A stretch of 64,000 bases of DNA. It comes from Enterococcaceae bacterium OF42-14pH9A. GTDB lineage: Bacteria > Bacillota > Bacilli > Lactobacillales > Enterococcaceae. The DNA lies in the NCBI GenBank assembly GCA_027692465.1, contig JAQEYU010000001.1:620001-684000 (forward strand), in the 5' to 3' direction. Positions 54,931 through 63,937 of the stretch are shown piece by piece. The position numbers and the translations under genes were made by a program. Numbering within the stretch: the first letter of the stretch is position 1; every line of letters begins with the position of its first letter. The notes under the pieces were generated by a model that searched no databases, had not been told where the DNA came from, and was given only the letters and a program-made list of their open reading frames with translations.

Positions 54931-56247
54931 ATGTCCATGTTTTTAGATCAGGTAACCATCGACGTCAAAGCCGGTAAGGGCGGCGACGGGATGGTAGCCT
55001 TCAGACGGGAAAAATATGTTCCCGACGGTGGTCCGGCCGGCGGTGACGGCGGGCGCGGCGGAGATGTCGTTTTAGTAGTTGAAGAAGGTCTGCGCACACT
55101 GATGGATTTTCGTTACAATCGTCATTTTCGTGCCCATCCCGGTGAAAACGGAATGAGCAAAGGGATGCACGGTCGTGGTTCGGAAGATACTTTTGTTAAA
55201 GTTCCTCCCGGCACGACAGTTCGTGATGCAGATACAGGTGCATTACTGGGCGATCTTATTGAAAATGGCCAGACCCTGGTGGTAGCAAAAGGGGGCCGTG
55301 GCGGACGGGGCAACACCCGCTTTGCTTCGCCGCGAAATCCGGCGCCGGAAATCGCAGAAAACGGCGAACCGGGACAAGAACGGCGCATTGAATTGGAATT
55401 AAAAGTTTTGGCTGATGTCGGTCTGGTGGGCTTTCCTTCAGTCGGCAAGTCAACTTTATTGTCGGTGATTTCCGCGGCCCGTCCCAAAATCGGTGCCTAT
55501 CATTTTACGACTCTGGTACCAAATCTGGGGATGGTGAGTACTTCTGACAACCGCAGCTTTGTGGTGGCAGATTTGCCGGGATTGATCGAAGGGGCCTCTC
55601 AAGGTGTCGGTTTGGGGACACAGTTTCTGCGGCACATCGAGCGTACGAGAGTCATTCTTCATGTAATCGACATGAGCGGAATGGAAGGGCGTGATCCTTA
55701 CGAAGATTATCTGGCAATCAACAAAGAGCTGGGAGAACATAACCTGCGTTTGTTGGAACGCCCTCAGATCATCGTAGCCAATAAGATGGACATGCCGAAT
55801 TCCGAAGAAAATCTCGCTCGTTTCAAAGAGGAACTGGCGAAAGAGCAAACAGATGAATTTGCGGATGAGCCCCTGATTTTTGCGATTTCTGCAGTGACCA
55901 GAAAAGGCCTGGACAACTTGTTGAACGCTACAGCTGACCTGTTGGAAAAAACACCGGAATTTCCATTATATGAAGACGAGGAACTGGAGGAAGAAGCAGT
56001 ACACTATGGCTTCACTTCCGACGAACCGGAATTTGCTATTGATCGGGAACCGGATGCTACCTGGGTATTGAGTGGACCGAAAATCGAGAAACTGTTCCAG
56101 ATGACCAACTTTGCCCACGACGAAACGGTAATGCGTTTTGCGCGGCAACTGCGCTCACTTGGTGTTGACGAAGCTTTGCGGGCCCGGGGCGCCAAAGACG
56201 GCGACATCGTACGGATCGGTAATTTCGAGTTTGAGTTTGTGGAATAA
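54931..56247 (+). CDS. obgE: Obg-family GTPase (ribosome assembly)
   Basis: 438 residues. Start at ATG behind GGAGGACAAACA; the longer frame upstream has no ribosome-binding site. N-terminal Obg fold rich in Gly ([30 protein letters not shown]), G domain with [40 protein letters not shown] and NKMD, and a C-terminal OCT domain (residues 360-438). It aids 50S ribosome maturation and stress responses. Full length and intact. Confidence 0.97.
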   Translation: MSMFLDQVTIDVKAGKGGDGMVAFRREKYVPDGGPAGGDGGRGGDVVLVVEEGLRTLMDFRYNRHFRAHPGENGMSKGMHGRGSEDTFVKVPPGTTVRDADTGALLGDLIENGQTLVVAKGGRGGRGNTRFASPRNPAPEIAENGEPGQERRIELELKVLADVGLVGFPSVGKSTLLSVISAARPKIGAYHFTTLVPNLGMVSTSDNRSFVVADLPGLIEGASQGVGLGTQFLRHIERTRVILHVIDMSGMEGRDPYEDYLAINKELGEHNLRLLERPQIIVANKMDMPNSEENLARFKEELAKEQTDEFADEPLIFAISAVTRKGLDNLLNATADLLEKTPEFPLYEDEELEEEAVHYGFTSDEPEFAIDREPDATWVLSGPKIEKLFQMTNFAHDETVMRFARQLRSLGVDEALRARGAKDGDIVRIGNFEFEFVE

Positions 56248-56259
56248 CATCAAATAGCT

Positions 56260-56296
56260 AAAAAGCACTTCTCAAGTTGACTTGAGAGGTGCTTTT
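56260..56296 (+). terminator. Terminator after obgE
   Basis: AAAAAGCACTTCTCAAG paired with CTTGAGAGGTGCTTTTT. Confidence 0.9.
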
Positions 56297-56509
56297 TCTT
56301 TTGCCGGCAATTGTAAACTGAATTCATGCCGTAGTTTCCTAACGCCCTCAGATGTGATTGAAAACCGCGAACCCACCTGGATGATTGAGAGCACGAAACG
56401 GAGCATTTGGCAAGAAACCCGCAAAAGCCCGAATCTTTTTCAATCCTGGCGGTTATTGGTAAAATGAAATAAATGGAATCATCAAAAACAAATATCGGAG
56501 GAAGAAAAA

Positions 56510-57103
56510 ATGACCAAACGTGTGATCGTAATGAACTTTGAGGTGGAATCCCAAGCGTATCAAGGTTTTTCTGAGCTGAAAAAGCTGGCAGCTGAAGGAC
56601 AGATCAAAGGGGAGCAAATGGCAGTAGTGACCCATTCAAATGATGGTCAGCATAAATTCAAAGTAGAAGACTTTATTGATTTTACAGGAAGTAATAAAAC
56701 TTCTACCGGTGGGCTGATCGGCATGCTAGTGGGAATTCTGGTCGGTCCGTTGACGATGCTTTTGGGCTGGGTAGGAGGCAGTATGATCGGGGCGACCCAA
56801 GATGCCAAAGAGATCAAAAATGCTCGGAATATCTTTGAATTTCTGGTTTCCGATATCGCCGAGGGGCAAACCGGGCTGATTTTAATCGCTGAAGAAGAGG
56901 ACAATCGCCCAATCAACGAAGTCATCATTAACCAGCTGCGAGGGGGGATCAGCCGTTTTGATTACGACGAAGTAGAAGCAGAAATCAAAAAAGCCCAACA
57001 AGTGGAAACCGATACGAGAAACAACGCTAAAAAAGCTTGGCAGAAACAACATGATGAATCACAAGAAAATGGCAATGATGCAGACCCCACGGTAAAGGAC
57101 TGA
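56510..57103 (+). CDS. DUF1269-family protein with a glycine-rich membrane hairpin
   Basis: 197 residues. N-terminal alpha/beta domain (MTKRVIVMNFEVESQAYQGFSELKKLAAEG), a central GGLIGMLVGILVGPLTMLLGWVGGSMIGA hydrophobic hairpin around residues 67-95, and a C-terminal charged region. The layout is that of DUF1269/YflT-like general stress proteins. Function unknown. RBS ATCGGAGGAAG. Confidence 0.82.
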   Translation: MTKRVIVMNFEVESQAYQGFSELKKLAAEGQIKGEQMAVVTHSNDGQHKFKVEDFIDFTGSNKTSTGGLIGMLVGILVGPLTMLLGWVGGSMIGATQDAKEIKNARNIFEFLVSDIAEGQTGLILIAEEEDNRPINEVIINQLRGGISRFDYDEVEAEIKKAQQVETDTRNNAKKAWQKQHDESQENGNDADPTVKD

Positions 57104-57262
57104 CAGAGTCCGGAAAAGAATGCTATACTGATGACTGGCAAAAAGCAGTTTTCCAGCAGTGCGCGACAAAAAATCAGTCTAAGATTCAGATACTCTCAGA
57201 TTTTTTACCGTCGGCTTGCCATTAACTGCGCCCAGTTTAACAGAAAGTCAGGAAGAACACTC

Positions 57263-58189
57263 ATGGAAATCGAATTTTTAGGAACCGGGGCCGGTGTACC
57301 GGCCAAGCATCGAAATGTGACCGGAATAGCTTTAAAATTATTGGATGAACGCAATGCCGTCTGGTTGTTTGATTGCGGTGAGGGTACTCAGATGCAGATT
57401 CTTCGTTCAACGATCCGCCCTCGGAAAATTGAAAAGATCTTCATTACTCACCTGCACGGCGATCATATTTTCGGACTGCCGGGATTGATTTCGAGCCGTT
57501 CGTTTCAGGGCGGAACCGAAGCCCTGGAAATATACGGTCCCAAAGGCGTGCGGGATTTTGTCCAGATGGCCCTCAGAGTTTCTCAGACCCGTCTGTCTTA
57601 TGTGTTGAAGTTTCATGAAATTACTGAAGGCGGCGTCATCTTTGAAGACAAGCAGTTCAAGGTCGTCTGCGAAAAACTCGATCATGGGATCACCAGCTTC
57701 GGCTACCGAGTGGAAGAAGCCGACCACGAAGGTGAATTACAGGCAGACAAGCTGATTGCGGCCGGCGTCAAGCCCGGTCCGCTGTTTGGGCGTCTGAAAA
57801 AGGGTGAGTCCGTCACGTTGCCGGATGGTCGAGTGATCAACGGCCTGGACTTCGTGGGTGAAAAACGCCAGGGACGTGTGGTCACTATCCTGGGAGATAC
57901 CCGTTTCAGTGGAGCTTCTGTCCGCTTGGCAGAACATGCTGACATCTTGGTCCACGAAAGCACCTTCAACAAAAACGAAGCCAAAATGGCCAAAGCCTAT
58001 TATCATTCCACGACAGAACAGGCGGCCCGAGTGGCTGAACAGGCCGGCGTCCGACAGCTGTTGTTGACGCATATTTCGGCCCGCTATCTGGCTAAAGACG
58101 CAGCAGAATTGGAAAAAGAAGCACAGACGGTCTTTCACAACAGTCGGGTCGTCAAAGATTTCGACGTCGTAGAAGTTCCCTTCAGCTAG
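57263..58189 (+). CDS. rnz: Ribonuclease Z
   Basis: 308 residues from the ATG behind AGGAAG; the longer frame upstream lacks a ribosome-binding site. Metallo-beta-lactamase fold that trims tRNA 3' ends. Seen: [32 protein letters not shown] (HxHxDH zinc motif), [25 protein letters not shown] and the PxKxRN-like AKHRN near the start. Precedes the dehydrogenase gene by 27 bases. Confidence 0.96.
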   Translation: MEIEFLGTGAGVPAKHRNVTGIALKLLDERNAVWLFDCGEGTQMQILRSTIRPRKIEKIFITHLHGDHIFGLPGLISSRSFQGGTEALEIYGPKGVRDFVQMALRVSQTRLSYVLKFHEITEGGVIFEDKQFKVVCEKLDHGITSFGYRVEEADHEGELQADKLIAAGVKPGPLFGRLKKGESVTLPDGRVINGLDFVGEKRQGRVVTILGDTRFSGASVRLAEHADILVHESTFNKNEAKMAKAYYHSTTEQAARVAEQAGVRQLLLTHISARYLAKDAAELEKEAQTVFHNSRVVKDFDVVEVPFS

Positions 58190-58216
58190 TTTCATGAAGA
58201 AAGTGAGGATGTTGAC

Positions 58217-59008
58217 ATGGATTTACAGGATAAAGTTGTGTTAGTGACCGGCGGCTCGGCAGGTCTGGGGGAACAGATTTGTTACGCGGCAGCTGAAAAA
58301 GGGGCAATTGTTGTCACTTGCGCCCGCCGCATCAATCTTATCGGTCAGGTCAAGGAAAGGTGTGCCGAACTCAGCGGAAAAGAAGCCTACGCATTTCAAT
58401 TGGATGTCGCTGATCCTACCAGCGTCGACAGTCTTATGGAAAAAGTTGCGACTGAAGTAGGGCCGGTGGATGTATTGGTTAACAATGCCGGCTTTGGGAT
58501 TTTTGAAAATTTCGCCGAATTTGAGCCGACCGATATCTTTAAAATGTTTGAAGTCAATGTTCTGGGGATGATGGTCCTGACCCAAAAAGTTGTAATCAAC
58601 ATGATTGAAAACCAGCGTCCGGGACACATCGTCAATATTGCTTCAATGGCAGGAAAAATGGCAACGCCCAAATCCAGCGTCTATTCAGCGACGAAATTTG
58701 CAGTGCTTGGTTTTTCCAATGCGCTGCGTTTGGAATTGAAACCGGCAGCTATTGAGGTCACAACCGTCAATCCCGGGCCGGTGAAAACCGAATTTTTTGA
58801 TAAAGCCGATCCTTCGGGAAATTACTTGAAGACATTGGGAAATCATGTGTTGGATCCCCAAAAACTGGCAAGAAAAATCCTACGTGGGGTTGAACATCCA
58901 AAAAGAGAAATCAATGCACCAGCATATATGGAAGCGGCAGCCAGATTTTATACGCTGTTTCCTAGAGTGGGCGATTTGCTGGCAGGCGGGTTGTTCAATA
59001 AAAAATAG
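58217..59008 (+). CDS. Short-chain dehydrogenase/reductase
   Basis: 263 residues. Classical SDR: VLVTGGSAGLGEQICY (NADP-binding), NNAGFGIFENF, catalytic Ser in NIASMAGKMATPKSSVYSATKFAVLG with Tyr-x3-Lys. It resembles the dehydrogenases that follow rnz in other lactic acid bacteria; the substrate is unknown. The stop TAG at 59006-59008 is the first three bases of a short repeat remnant. Confidence 0.92.
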   Translation: MDLQDKVVLVTGGSAGLGEQICYAAAEKGAIVVTCARRINLIGQVKERCAELSGKEAYAFQLDVADPTSVDSLMEKVATEVGPVDVLVNNAGFGIFENFAEFEPTDIFKMFEVNVLGMMVLTQKVVINMIENQRPGHIVNIASMAGKMATPKSSVYSATKFAVLGFSNALRLELKPAAIEVTTVNPGPVKTEFFDKADPSGNYLKTLGNHVLDPQKLARKILRGVEHPKREINAPAYMEAAARFYTLFPRVGDLLAGGLFNKK

Positions 59009-59051
59009 CCGCGTGAATTGCTGCTGCTGGCGTTTTCAGCCACACCCTAAT
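59006..59051 (+). mobile_element. MITE-like repeat remnant A (internally deleted)
   Basis: 46 bases. TAG at the left edge, and CTGGCGTTTTCAGCCACACCCTA on the right, the family's right end. The middle of a normal copy is absent. Its TAG is the stop codon of the dehydrogenase gene. Confidence 0.6.
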
Positions 59052-59210
59052 TAAAGACAGATGCTATCGGGAAAGAGCAGCTCATCGTTTTGATCCTGTG
59101 CAACCAATGAAACAGCTTTGTTCCATTTGCGAGCAAAGCTGTTCTTTTGCTTAAATTTTTCACACCGGGCAAGATTTACCGACTGGATTCTTTTCAGAAG
59201 GTTGCAGCTT

Positions 59211-59219
59211 TGCTATAAT
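59211..59219 (+). promoter_or_regulatory. Extended -10 promoter element for recJ
   Basis: TGCTATAAT about 22 bases before the recJ GTG, with no clear -35. Confidence 0.5.
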
Positions 59220-59240
59220 TATCCAGTTGGGAGTGATCAT

Positions 59241-61544
59241 GTGCGCAAGGCAAGATACAAATGGAAACTGCCGTTGGAAACGTCCTATTCGGCAGAATTT
59301 CACGAATTAATCAAACAACAGGGATTTTCAGAAACCGTTGCTGCGATCTTGTGGCAGCGAAAGATCCGCACAGCGGAAGCGTTGGAACATTTTATGAATC
59401 CGCAATTGACTGATCTTTATGATCCTTTTTTATTTTATGGCATGGAAAAAGTCATCGCTCGGCTGCAAGACGCCGTTGAAAACGGTGAACGAATCCTGGT
59501 TTACGGTGATTATGATGCAGACGGAATCACCAGTGCGACGATTATGAAAGAAGCCTTGGAGCTGTTAGGAGCGGATGTAACTGTTTATCTGCCCAATCGT
59601 TTTACAGACGGCTATGGCCCGAATCAAAAAGTGTATCAAGAGATGATCGAAAGCGGTATTCAGCTGATTGTGACCGTAGACAACGGTGTCTCCGGTCACG
59701 AGGCAATCACTTACGCCAACAGCGTGGGAGTGGATGTTATCGTAACAGATCACCACGAACTGCCGGCTGAGCTGCCGGATGCGTACGGAATTATCCATCC
59801 ACGTCATCCTAAGGGAAACTATCCTTTTGGCGATTTGGCGGGAGTCGGAGTCGCCTTCAAAGTCGCCTGTGCTCTTTTGGATGAGGTCCCTTTAGAATTT
59901 CTGGATCTGGTTGCTATTGGGACAATTGCCGATATGGTTTCCTTGACTGATGAAAATCGAGCGCTGGTGACCATTGGCTTACAGATCATCAAACAAACCG
60001 AACGAATCGGCTTGCAGGAGCTTTTCAAAGCGGCCCAAAGCAAGATTACCGAAGTTGACGAAACGATGATCGGGTTTGCGATCAGTCCCCGCTTGAATGC
60101 GGTCGGCCGTTTGGGAGACCCGAATCCGGCGGTCACCTTGATGACCACTTTTGATGAAGTCGAGGCACAGCAGTTGGCCGCAAAGCTGGATCAGATCAAT
60201 GAAGAGCGAAAAACGCTGGTTGCTGCCATTACCGAAGAAGCACAGCAATTGTTGGATCCTGCAAGTCCGATCAACCTGGTCGCCGCTCCCGGTTGGCACG
60301 AAGGGGTCCTTGGAATCGTTGCCGGCAGGCTCTTGCGTAATACCGGAAAACCAACCATCGTCATGACCGTAAAAGAAGACGGTATCGCAAAAGGTTCCGG
60401 ACGCAGTATCGAAGCATTGAATCTGTACGAAATGTTGAATGGAATGCGGGACTTGTTCACCAGTTTTGGCGGACATCAAGCAGCTGTCGGGCTGAGTCTC
60501 CCGGAAGAGAACCTTTCGTTGTTGAAAAAAAGAATGACTGATTATCTGTCAGACAATGAGATCGATCTCAAATCCGGGGAGGAACTGGTGATTGACGAGG
60601 TTCTGACCGTCAGTGAAGCAACTCTGTCTTTTGTTGAAGAGCTTCGGAAAATCGCCCCCTTCGGCACAGATAATCCAGTTCCCCGTTTTGCTGTCAAGGC
60701 CGAGGGGACAACTGTGCTGCGGCAAATCGGTGCCAATCAGCAGCATTTAAAGTTGGCTGTTCAAGACGCTTCGACAACGGAAGCTTTGGATGTGATCGGT
60801 TTTGATTTCGGTAATGAGATCGATGAATTTCGCGGTGAGCACTTCACGATTGTCGGTGAATTAGCAATCAACGAATGGAACGGAAATAAGAAGCCGCAGA
60901 TGCAGCTGTTGGATTTTCAAGTTAATGGCGTTCAGCTCTTTGACTTGCGGGCCAAAAAAAATCGACGTCTGTTTAATCCGACCACCGAAACATTGCTGAT
61001 TTCTTTTGAAAAGTCTGTATCGACAAAAAATCAGTCGGATGCGGCATCCATTCACTACTACCAGGATCCGGAGCATCTGCAGGCGAGTATTTCAGAGATG
61101 CAATACACAGAGATTGCTTTTCTGGATTGTCCGGAAGATCCGACAGTGATTAAAGAAATCACCCGGATAACAGACATCAAACGAATCCTGCTGTTGTTGC
61201 AGGCAGATGATGATGCATATCTTGACGGAATCGGCACTCGGGAACAGTATGCCCGGTTGTTCAAACTGATCGCCCTTCAAAATCGTATCGATGTCCGCAA
61301 CAAACTGCCGCAGATTGCACAATATCTGCAGGTTCCGCAAAAACTGCTTATTTTTATGATCCAGGTGTTTTTCGAGTTGGAATTTGTTACAATAAGCGAT
61401 GGTGTTTTGGAGCCGGCAGCTGTTGAGACGAAAAAACCGCTGGATTCCAGTACTATCTATCAGCGCAGACTCAAGAAAATAAAAAGTGAAGAATTTTTAC
61501 TGTTGAGCGATCCTGCGGTATTGAAAGCATGGTTAACGGATTAA
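59241..61544 (+). CDS. recJ: Single-stranded-DNA exonuclease RecJ
   Basis: 767 residues. Start is the GTG behind TTGGGAGTGATCAT. DHH exonuclease that resects 5' ends in recombination and repair. Seen: VYGDYDADGITSATI near residue 92, TVDNGVSGHEAI and TDHHELP (DHH), then the DHHA1 part SFGGHQAAVGLSL, an OB-fold region and a C-terminal domain. Longer than E. coli RecJ because of the extra C-terminal domain typical of Firmicutes. apt follows. Confidence 0.96.
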   Translation: MRKARYKWKLPLETSYSAEFHELIKQQGFSETVAAILWQRKIRTAEALEHFMNPQLTDLYDPFLFYGMEKVIARLQDAVENGERILVYGDYDADGITSATIMKEALELLGADVTVYLPNRFTDGYGPNQKVYQEMIESGIQLIVTVDNGVSGHEAITYANSVGVDVIVTDHHELPAELPDAYGIIHPRHPKGNYPFGDLAGVGVAFKVACALLDEVPLEFLDLVAIGTIADMVSLTDENRALVTIGLQIIKQTERIGLQELFKAAQSKITEVDETMIGFAISPRLNAVGRLGDPNPAVTLMTTFDEVEAQQLAAKLDQINEERKTLVAAITEEAQQLLDPASPINLVAAPGWHEGVLGIVAGRLLRNTGKPTIVMTVKEDGIAKGSGRSIEALNLYEMLNGMRDLFTSFGGHQAAVGLSLPEENLSLLKKRMTDYLSDNEIDLKSGEELVIDEVLTVSEATLSFVEELRKIAPFGTDNPVPRFAVKAEGTTVLRQIGANQQHLKLAVQDASTTEALDVIGFDFGNEIDEFRGEHFTIVGELAINEWNGNKKPQMQLLDFQVNGVQLFDLRAKKNRRLFNPTTETLLISFEKSVSTKNQSDAASIHYYQDPEHLQASISEMQYTEIAFLDCPEDPTVIKEITRITDIKRILLLLQADDDAYLDGIGTREQYARLFKLIALQNRIDVRNKLPQIAQYLQVPQKLLIFMIQVFFELEFVTISDGVLEPAAVETKKPLDSSTIYQRRLKKIKSEEFLLLSDPAVLKAWLTD

Positions 61545-61581
61545 TATCCTTTATTGTGCTTCGAAGCACAATAAAGGATAT
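61544..61581 (+). other. Perfect 18-bp hairpin between recJ and apt
   Basis: ATATCCTTTATTGTGCTT paired exactly with AAGCACAATAAAGGATAT, loop CG. It begins in the recJ stop codon. The bases after it (CGTTTCGC) are not a T-tract, so it may be a stabilising or processing hairpin or a weak terminator rather than a strong one. Confidence 0.7.
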
Positions 61582-61615
61582 CGTTTCGCTCATCTGAAAA
61601 TTAGGAGGAAACAAC

Positions 61616-62128
61616 ATGGATTTGAAAGATTATATTGCCAGCATTCCCGACTATCCCCAAAAAGGAATTGTTTTTCGGGATATTTCCCCTTTGATGGCGG
61701 ATGGCTTGGCCTATCGGGAAGCTACCAAACAAATCGTAGACTATGCAAAGGAAAAAGGAATCGATATGGTAGTTGGACCGGAAGCACGAGGATTCATTGT
61801 GGGCTGTCCGGTGGCTTATGAATTGGGGGTCGGGTTTGCACCTGTCCGTAAACCTGGAAAGCTTCCTCGTGAGACCATCTCAGTCTCATATGAGTTGGAG
61901 TACGGGACCGACACCTTGACCCTGCATGCCGATGCGATCAAGCCAGGCCAAAAAGTTTTGGTCTGCGATGATCTGTTGGCCACCGGTGGAACTGTCAAAG
62001 CGACTATTGAATTGGTTGAAAAGCTCGGCGGGGTCGTTGTCGGCTGTGCCTTCCTGATTGAATTAAAAGAACTTCACGGCCGCGACAAGATCGCGAATTA
62101 CGAAATCAAAACATTGATGGACTATTAG
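61616..62128 (+). CDS. apt: Adenine phosphoribosyltransferase
   Basis: 170 residues. Salvages adenine to AMP using PRPP. Seen: [39 protein letters not shown], and the PRPP loop [39 protein letters not shown]. recJ-apt is the normal neighbour order in Firmicutes. The TAG stop is shared with the edge of a repeat element that starts at 62126. Confidence 0.97.
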   Translation: MDLKDYIASIPDYPQKGIVFRDISPLMADGLAYREATKQIVDYAKEKGIDMVVGPEARGFIVGCPVAYELGVGFAPVRKPGKLPRETISVSYELEYGTDTLTLHADAIKPGQKVLVCDDLLATGGTVKATIELVEKLGGVVVGCAFLIELKELHGRDKIANYEIKTLMDY

Positions 62129-62290
62129 GATATGTCTGGAAATACCGGTGAGCTTCAGATTTTAGTGAACTTTTTGCCAAAAGCAAGGCGTGAAGCGCAG
62201 TGTATCTGATGCTAAAGTTACGCACTTACAATCCGGATTGCGGTGAAAAAGCCAACATCACTGTCGCTGGCATTTTGGGAAATGCTCTGA
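62126..62290 (+). mobile_element. MITE-like repeat, copy 12, ending apt
   Basis: Left end TAGGATATGTCTGGAAATACCGG, right end CGCTGGCATTTTGGGAAATGC (diverged). Inside: AAAAGCAAGGCGTGAAGCGCAGTG and GATTGCGGTGAAAAAGCC. Its TAG is the apt stop codon. Confidence 0.75.
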
Positions 62291-62589
62291 ATTTGAGTGC
62301 AAACCTGATCGATTAGCATCTTTGCACCTGAAACCGTCTACTAAGGAGTGAAGTTGTCGACTGCTATGCTGATTTGAGCGTGCAGAAGAGTATTAGCTGA
62401 TGAAAAAAGCTGCCTCCATGGATCTTTTCAGATCTGTGGCGACAGCTTTTTTGGCTAGTTCATCAAATGTGCTCATTCGGATCTTTAATGGCAAGTTGCT
62501 TTCTATTGCTCTCAATGAGCAAGATGGGCCCGGAAATGTCAGTAGTGTTGCGTGCTTTACGCCTCAATTCACAGCCGCTATCAATATAC
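62291..62589. other. Intergenic DNA, no gene seen
   Basis: Holds the hairpin at 62403-62452. Two short open frames here have no ribosome-binding site and no protein-like pattern. Confidence 0.5.
62403..62452 (+). terminator. Terminator-like hairpin
   Basis: AAAAAAGCTG...CAGCTTTTTT with an inner GATC/GATC pairing. It is symmetric, so either strand could use it. It is the first strong terminator after apt, although a repeat copy lies between. Confidence 0.75.
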
Positions 62590-62666
62590 ATAAGCCGCGT
62601 TTATGACGCAGCTTGCGGTGAACAAGACAATAATATCTTCCGCAGGCGTTTTTGGATACGGTCAAA
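62590..62666 (+). mobile_element. MITE-like repeat remnant B
   Basis: AAGCCGCGTTTATGACGCAGCTTGC... aligns with the family's right arm up to GGCGTTTTTGGATACGG. The left end is missing. Confidence 0.45.
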
Positions 62667-62675
62667 GCTACAAAA

Positions 62676-62720
62676 TAAAAATCCGTCAACTGCGACACAA
62701 AGAAAGGCAGTTGGCGGATT
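62676..62720 (-). terminator. Terminator for the small SOS gene (minus strand)
   Basis: AATCCGTCAACTGC paired with GCAGTTGGCGGATT. On the minus strand it is followed by TTTATTTTG. It lies beyond copy 13. Confidence 0.7.
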
Positions 62721-62753
62721 CCTCCTGTTTTATGAACAATTTAACCGTTTATT

Positions 62754-62913
62754 TAGGCCGTGTCTGAAAACTCTGGGGGGATCCAGATTTTTGCGGACCT
62801 GCCGAAATCAAGGAGTAAAGCGCAGCTTATGTGGTGCAAAGCTGCGCATTTACGAGTAGATTGCGGTGAAAAGGACCAAAATATCTGCTGTTGGAGTTTT
62901 CAGACACGCCCTA
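62754..62913 (+). mobile_element. MITE-like repeat, copy 13 (best copy)
   Basis: 160 bases. Left end TAGGCCGTGTCTGAAAACTC, right end GAGTTTTCAGACACGCCCTA. Internal hairpin GCGCAGCTT...AAGCTGCGC. The left arm (CCGAAATCAAGGAGTAAAG) resembles the reverse complement of the right arm, so the whole element can fold into one long hairpin. It stops eight bases beyond the small SOS gene. Confidence 0.9.
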
Positions 62914-62921
62914 AGCTTCAA

Positions 62922-63125
62922 TCAAAACTTTCCGCCGTGAGGGTAGCTGACGGTTCGATTTTGCTGACGTTCTGCTTGTCGGACTTTTTTATCATCCCAA
63001 AGCGTGAACCACAAGAAGAACAGTGGTACAAAAATCAGAGCAGCCAGTGCCGCACCATAATTCACCACTACAAAACTGATCAATAATCCCAAGCCCACCA
63101 ATGCAATATTACGAATTCCGTTCAT
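62922..63125 (-). CDS. Small two-helix membrane protein under LexA control
   Basis: 67 residues from the ATG behind GAGGTGACTGGA; the frame extends upstream without a start that has a ribosome-binding site. Two membrane helices (about residues 5-22 and 24-43), then a charged tail DDKKVRQAERQQNRTVSYPHGGKF that should be cytoplasmic. No family recognised. It is separated from lexA by the lexA terminator and has its own promoter with two LexA boxes (63150-63199). Small SOS-induced membrane proteins in other bacteria inhibit cell division; whether this one does is unknown. Confidence 0.78.
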   Translation of the reverse strand: MNGIRNIALVGLGLLISFVVVNYGAALAALIFVPLFFLWFTLWDDKKVRQAERQQNRTVSYPHGGKF

Positions 63126-63149
63126 TCCAGTCACCTCATTTAAAATATA

Positions 63150-63199
63150 CGAACAAATGTTTGTATATTGATTATACGAATGTTTGTTCGGTTTGTAAA
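63150..63199 (-). promoter_or_regulatory. SOS promoter with two LexA boxes
   Basis: Minus-strand TTTACA (63194-63199), a 17-base spacer and TATAAT (63171-63176). LexA box CGAACAAATGTTTG at 63150-63163 matches the Gram-positive consensus CGAACRNRYGTTYG exactly and covers the start region; a second, CGAATGTTTGTTCG at 63177-63190, fills the spacer with one mismatch. Confidence 0.88.
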
Positions 63200-63200
63200 G

Positions 63201-63240
63201 TAAAAAAATAGAAATCCTCAAAATCAATTTGAAGATTTCC
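63201..63240 (-). terminator. Terminator after lexA
   Basis: GGAAATCTTCAAATT paired with a TTTGAGGATTTC arm on the minus strand, followed by TATTTTTTTA. Confidence 0.85.
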
Positions 63241-63245
63241 AAAAA

Positions 63246-63869
63246 TTAGCCGATATGTGCACGGTAGAGCCCAACTACTTGTCCCAAAATGGTAACGTTG
63301 GGCAGAATAATGGGATCCATAAAATCATTTTCCGGCTGCAGTCGGATCTGATTTTTTTCCCGGAAAAATCGTTTACAGGTCGCTTCATTTTCATCCGTCA
63401 TTGCAATAACGATATCCCCGTTCTGTGCATCCGGCTGTTTTCGCACGATGACCTGATCTCCGTCCAGAATGCCGATATTGATCATGCTTTCACCTTTGAT
63501 AGTCAACATGAACAAGCCGCCGATATCGTTCGAGAGGTTCGGCGGGATCGGGAAGAAGTCAGATGCTTCTTCAACAGCCAAAATTGGTTCACCGGCTGTT
63601 ACCACACCCAACATCGGGATCGATTCGTCTTTGATTCCGATTAAATCCAATCCGGAGCGGGTGAGCTCGATTGCTCGAGGTTTGGTAGGGTCACGCTGTA
63701 AAAGCCCCTTTTTTTCCAAACGGGAAAGATGACCATGGACCGTAGAAGTCGAAGAAAGATTTACTGCTTCGCCGATCTCTCTGACTGTCGGAGGATATCC
63801 TTTTTTGGCTACCCGTTCATGAATGAAGCGCAAGATCTCCTCTTGGCGGGAGTCGGTTCGTTTCGCCAT
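63246..63869 (-). CDS. lexA: LexA, SOS-response repressor
   Basis: 207 residues from the ATG behind TAGGTG; the frame extends upstream without a ribosome-binding site. N-terminal winged helix ([48 protein letters not shown]), cleavage site Ala-Gly in VTAGEPIL, catalytic Ser in [18 protein letters not shown] and Lys in ATCKRFF. RecA-stimulated self-cleavage relieves repression of repair genes. Autoregulated through a box at 63924-63937. Confidence 0.97.
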   Translation of the reverse strand: MAKRTDSRQEEILRFIHERVAKKGYPPTVREIGEAVNLSSTSTVHGHLSRLEKKGLLQRDPTKPRAIELTRSGLDLIGIKDESIPMLGVVTAGEPILAVEEASDFFPIPPNLSNDIGGLFMLTIKGESMINIGILDGDQVIVRKQPDAQNGDIVIAMTDENEATCKRFFREKNQIRLQPENDFMDPIILPNVTILGQVVGLYRAHIG

Positions 63870-63897
63870 GACTGCACCTACTTTCTTATTTAAGTCA

Positions 63898-63937
63898 AGT
63901 GTACCATAGGAAAAAAACGAAATCAAACAAATGTTCG
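63898..63937 (-). promoter_or_regulatory. lexA promoter and LexA box
   Basis: Minus-strand TTGATT (63921-63926), a 17-base spacer and TACACT (63898-63903). CAAACAAATGTTCG at 63924-63937 matches the LexA consensus with one mismatch and overlaps the -35. A weaker candidate lies near 63945-63959. Beyond it, to 64000, nothing further is seen. Confidence 0.75.

Noticed and set aside
56330..56460. Possible degenerate repeat copy after obgE
   Set aside because: Fragments such as AACGCCCTCAGATG and GCAAGAAACCCGC recall the family, but ends and order do not align well enough.
62400..62606. Short frame of 68 codons after apt
   Set aside because: No ribosome-binding site; the first part lies in a terminator-like hairpin and the end in a repeat remnant.
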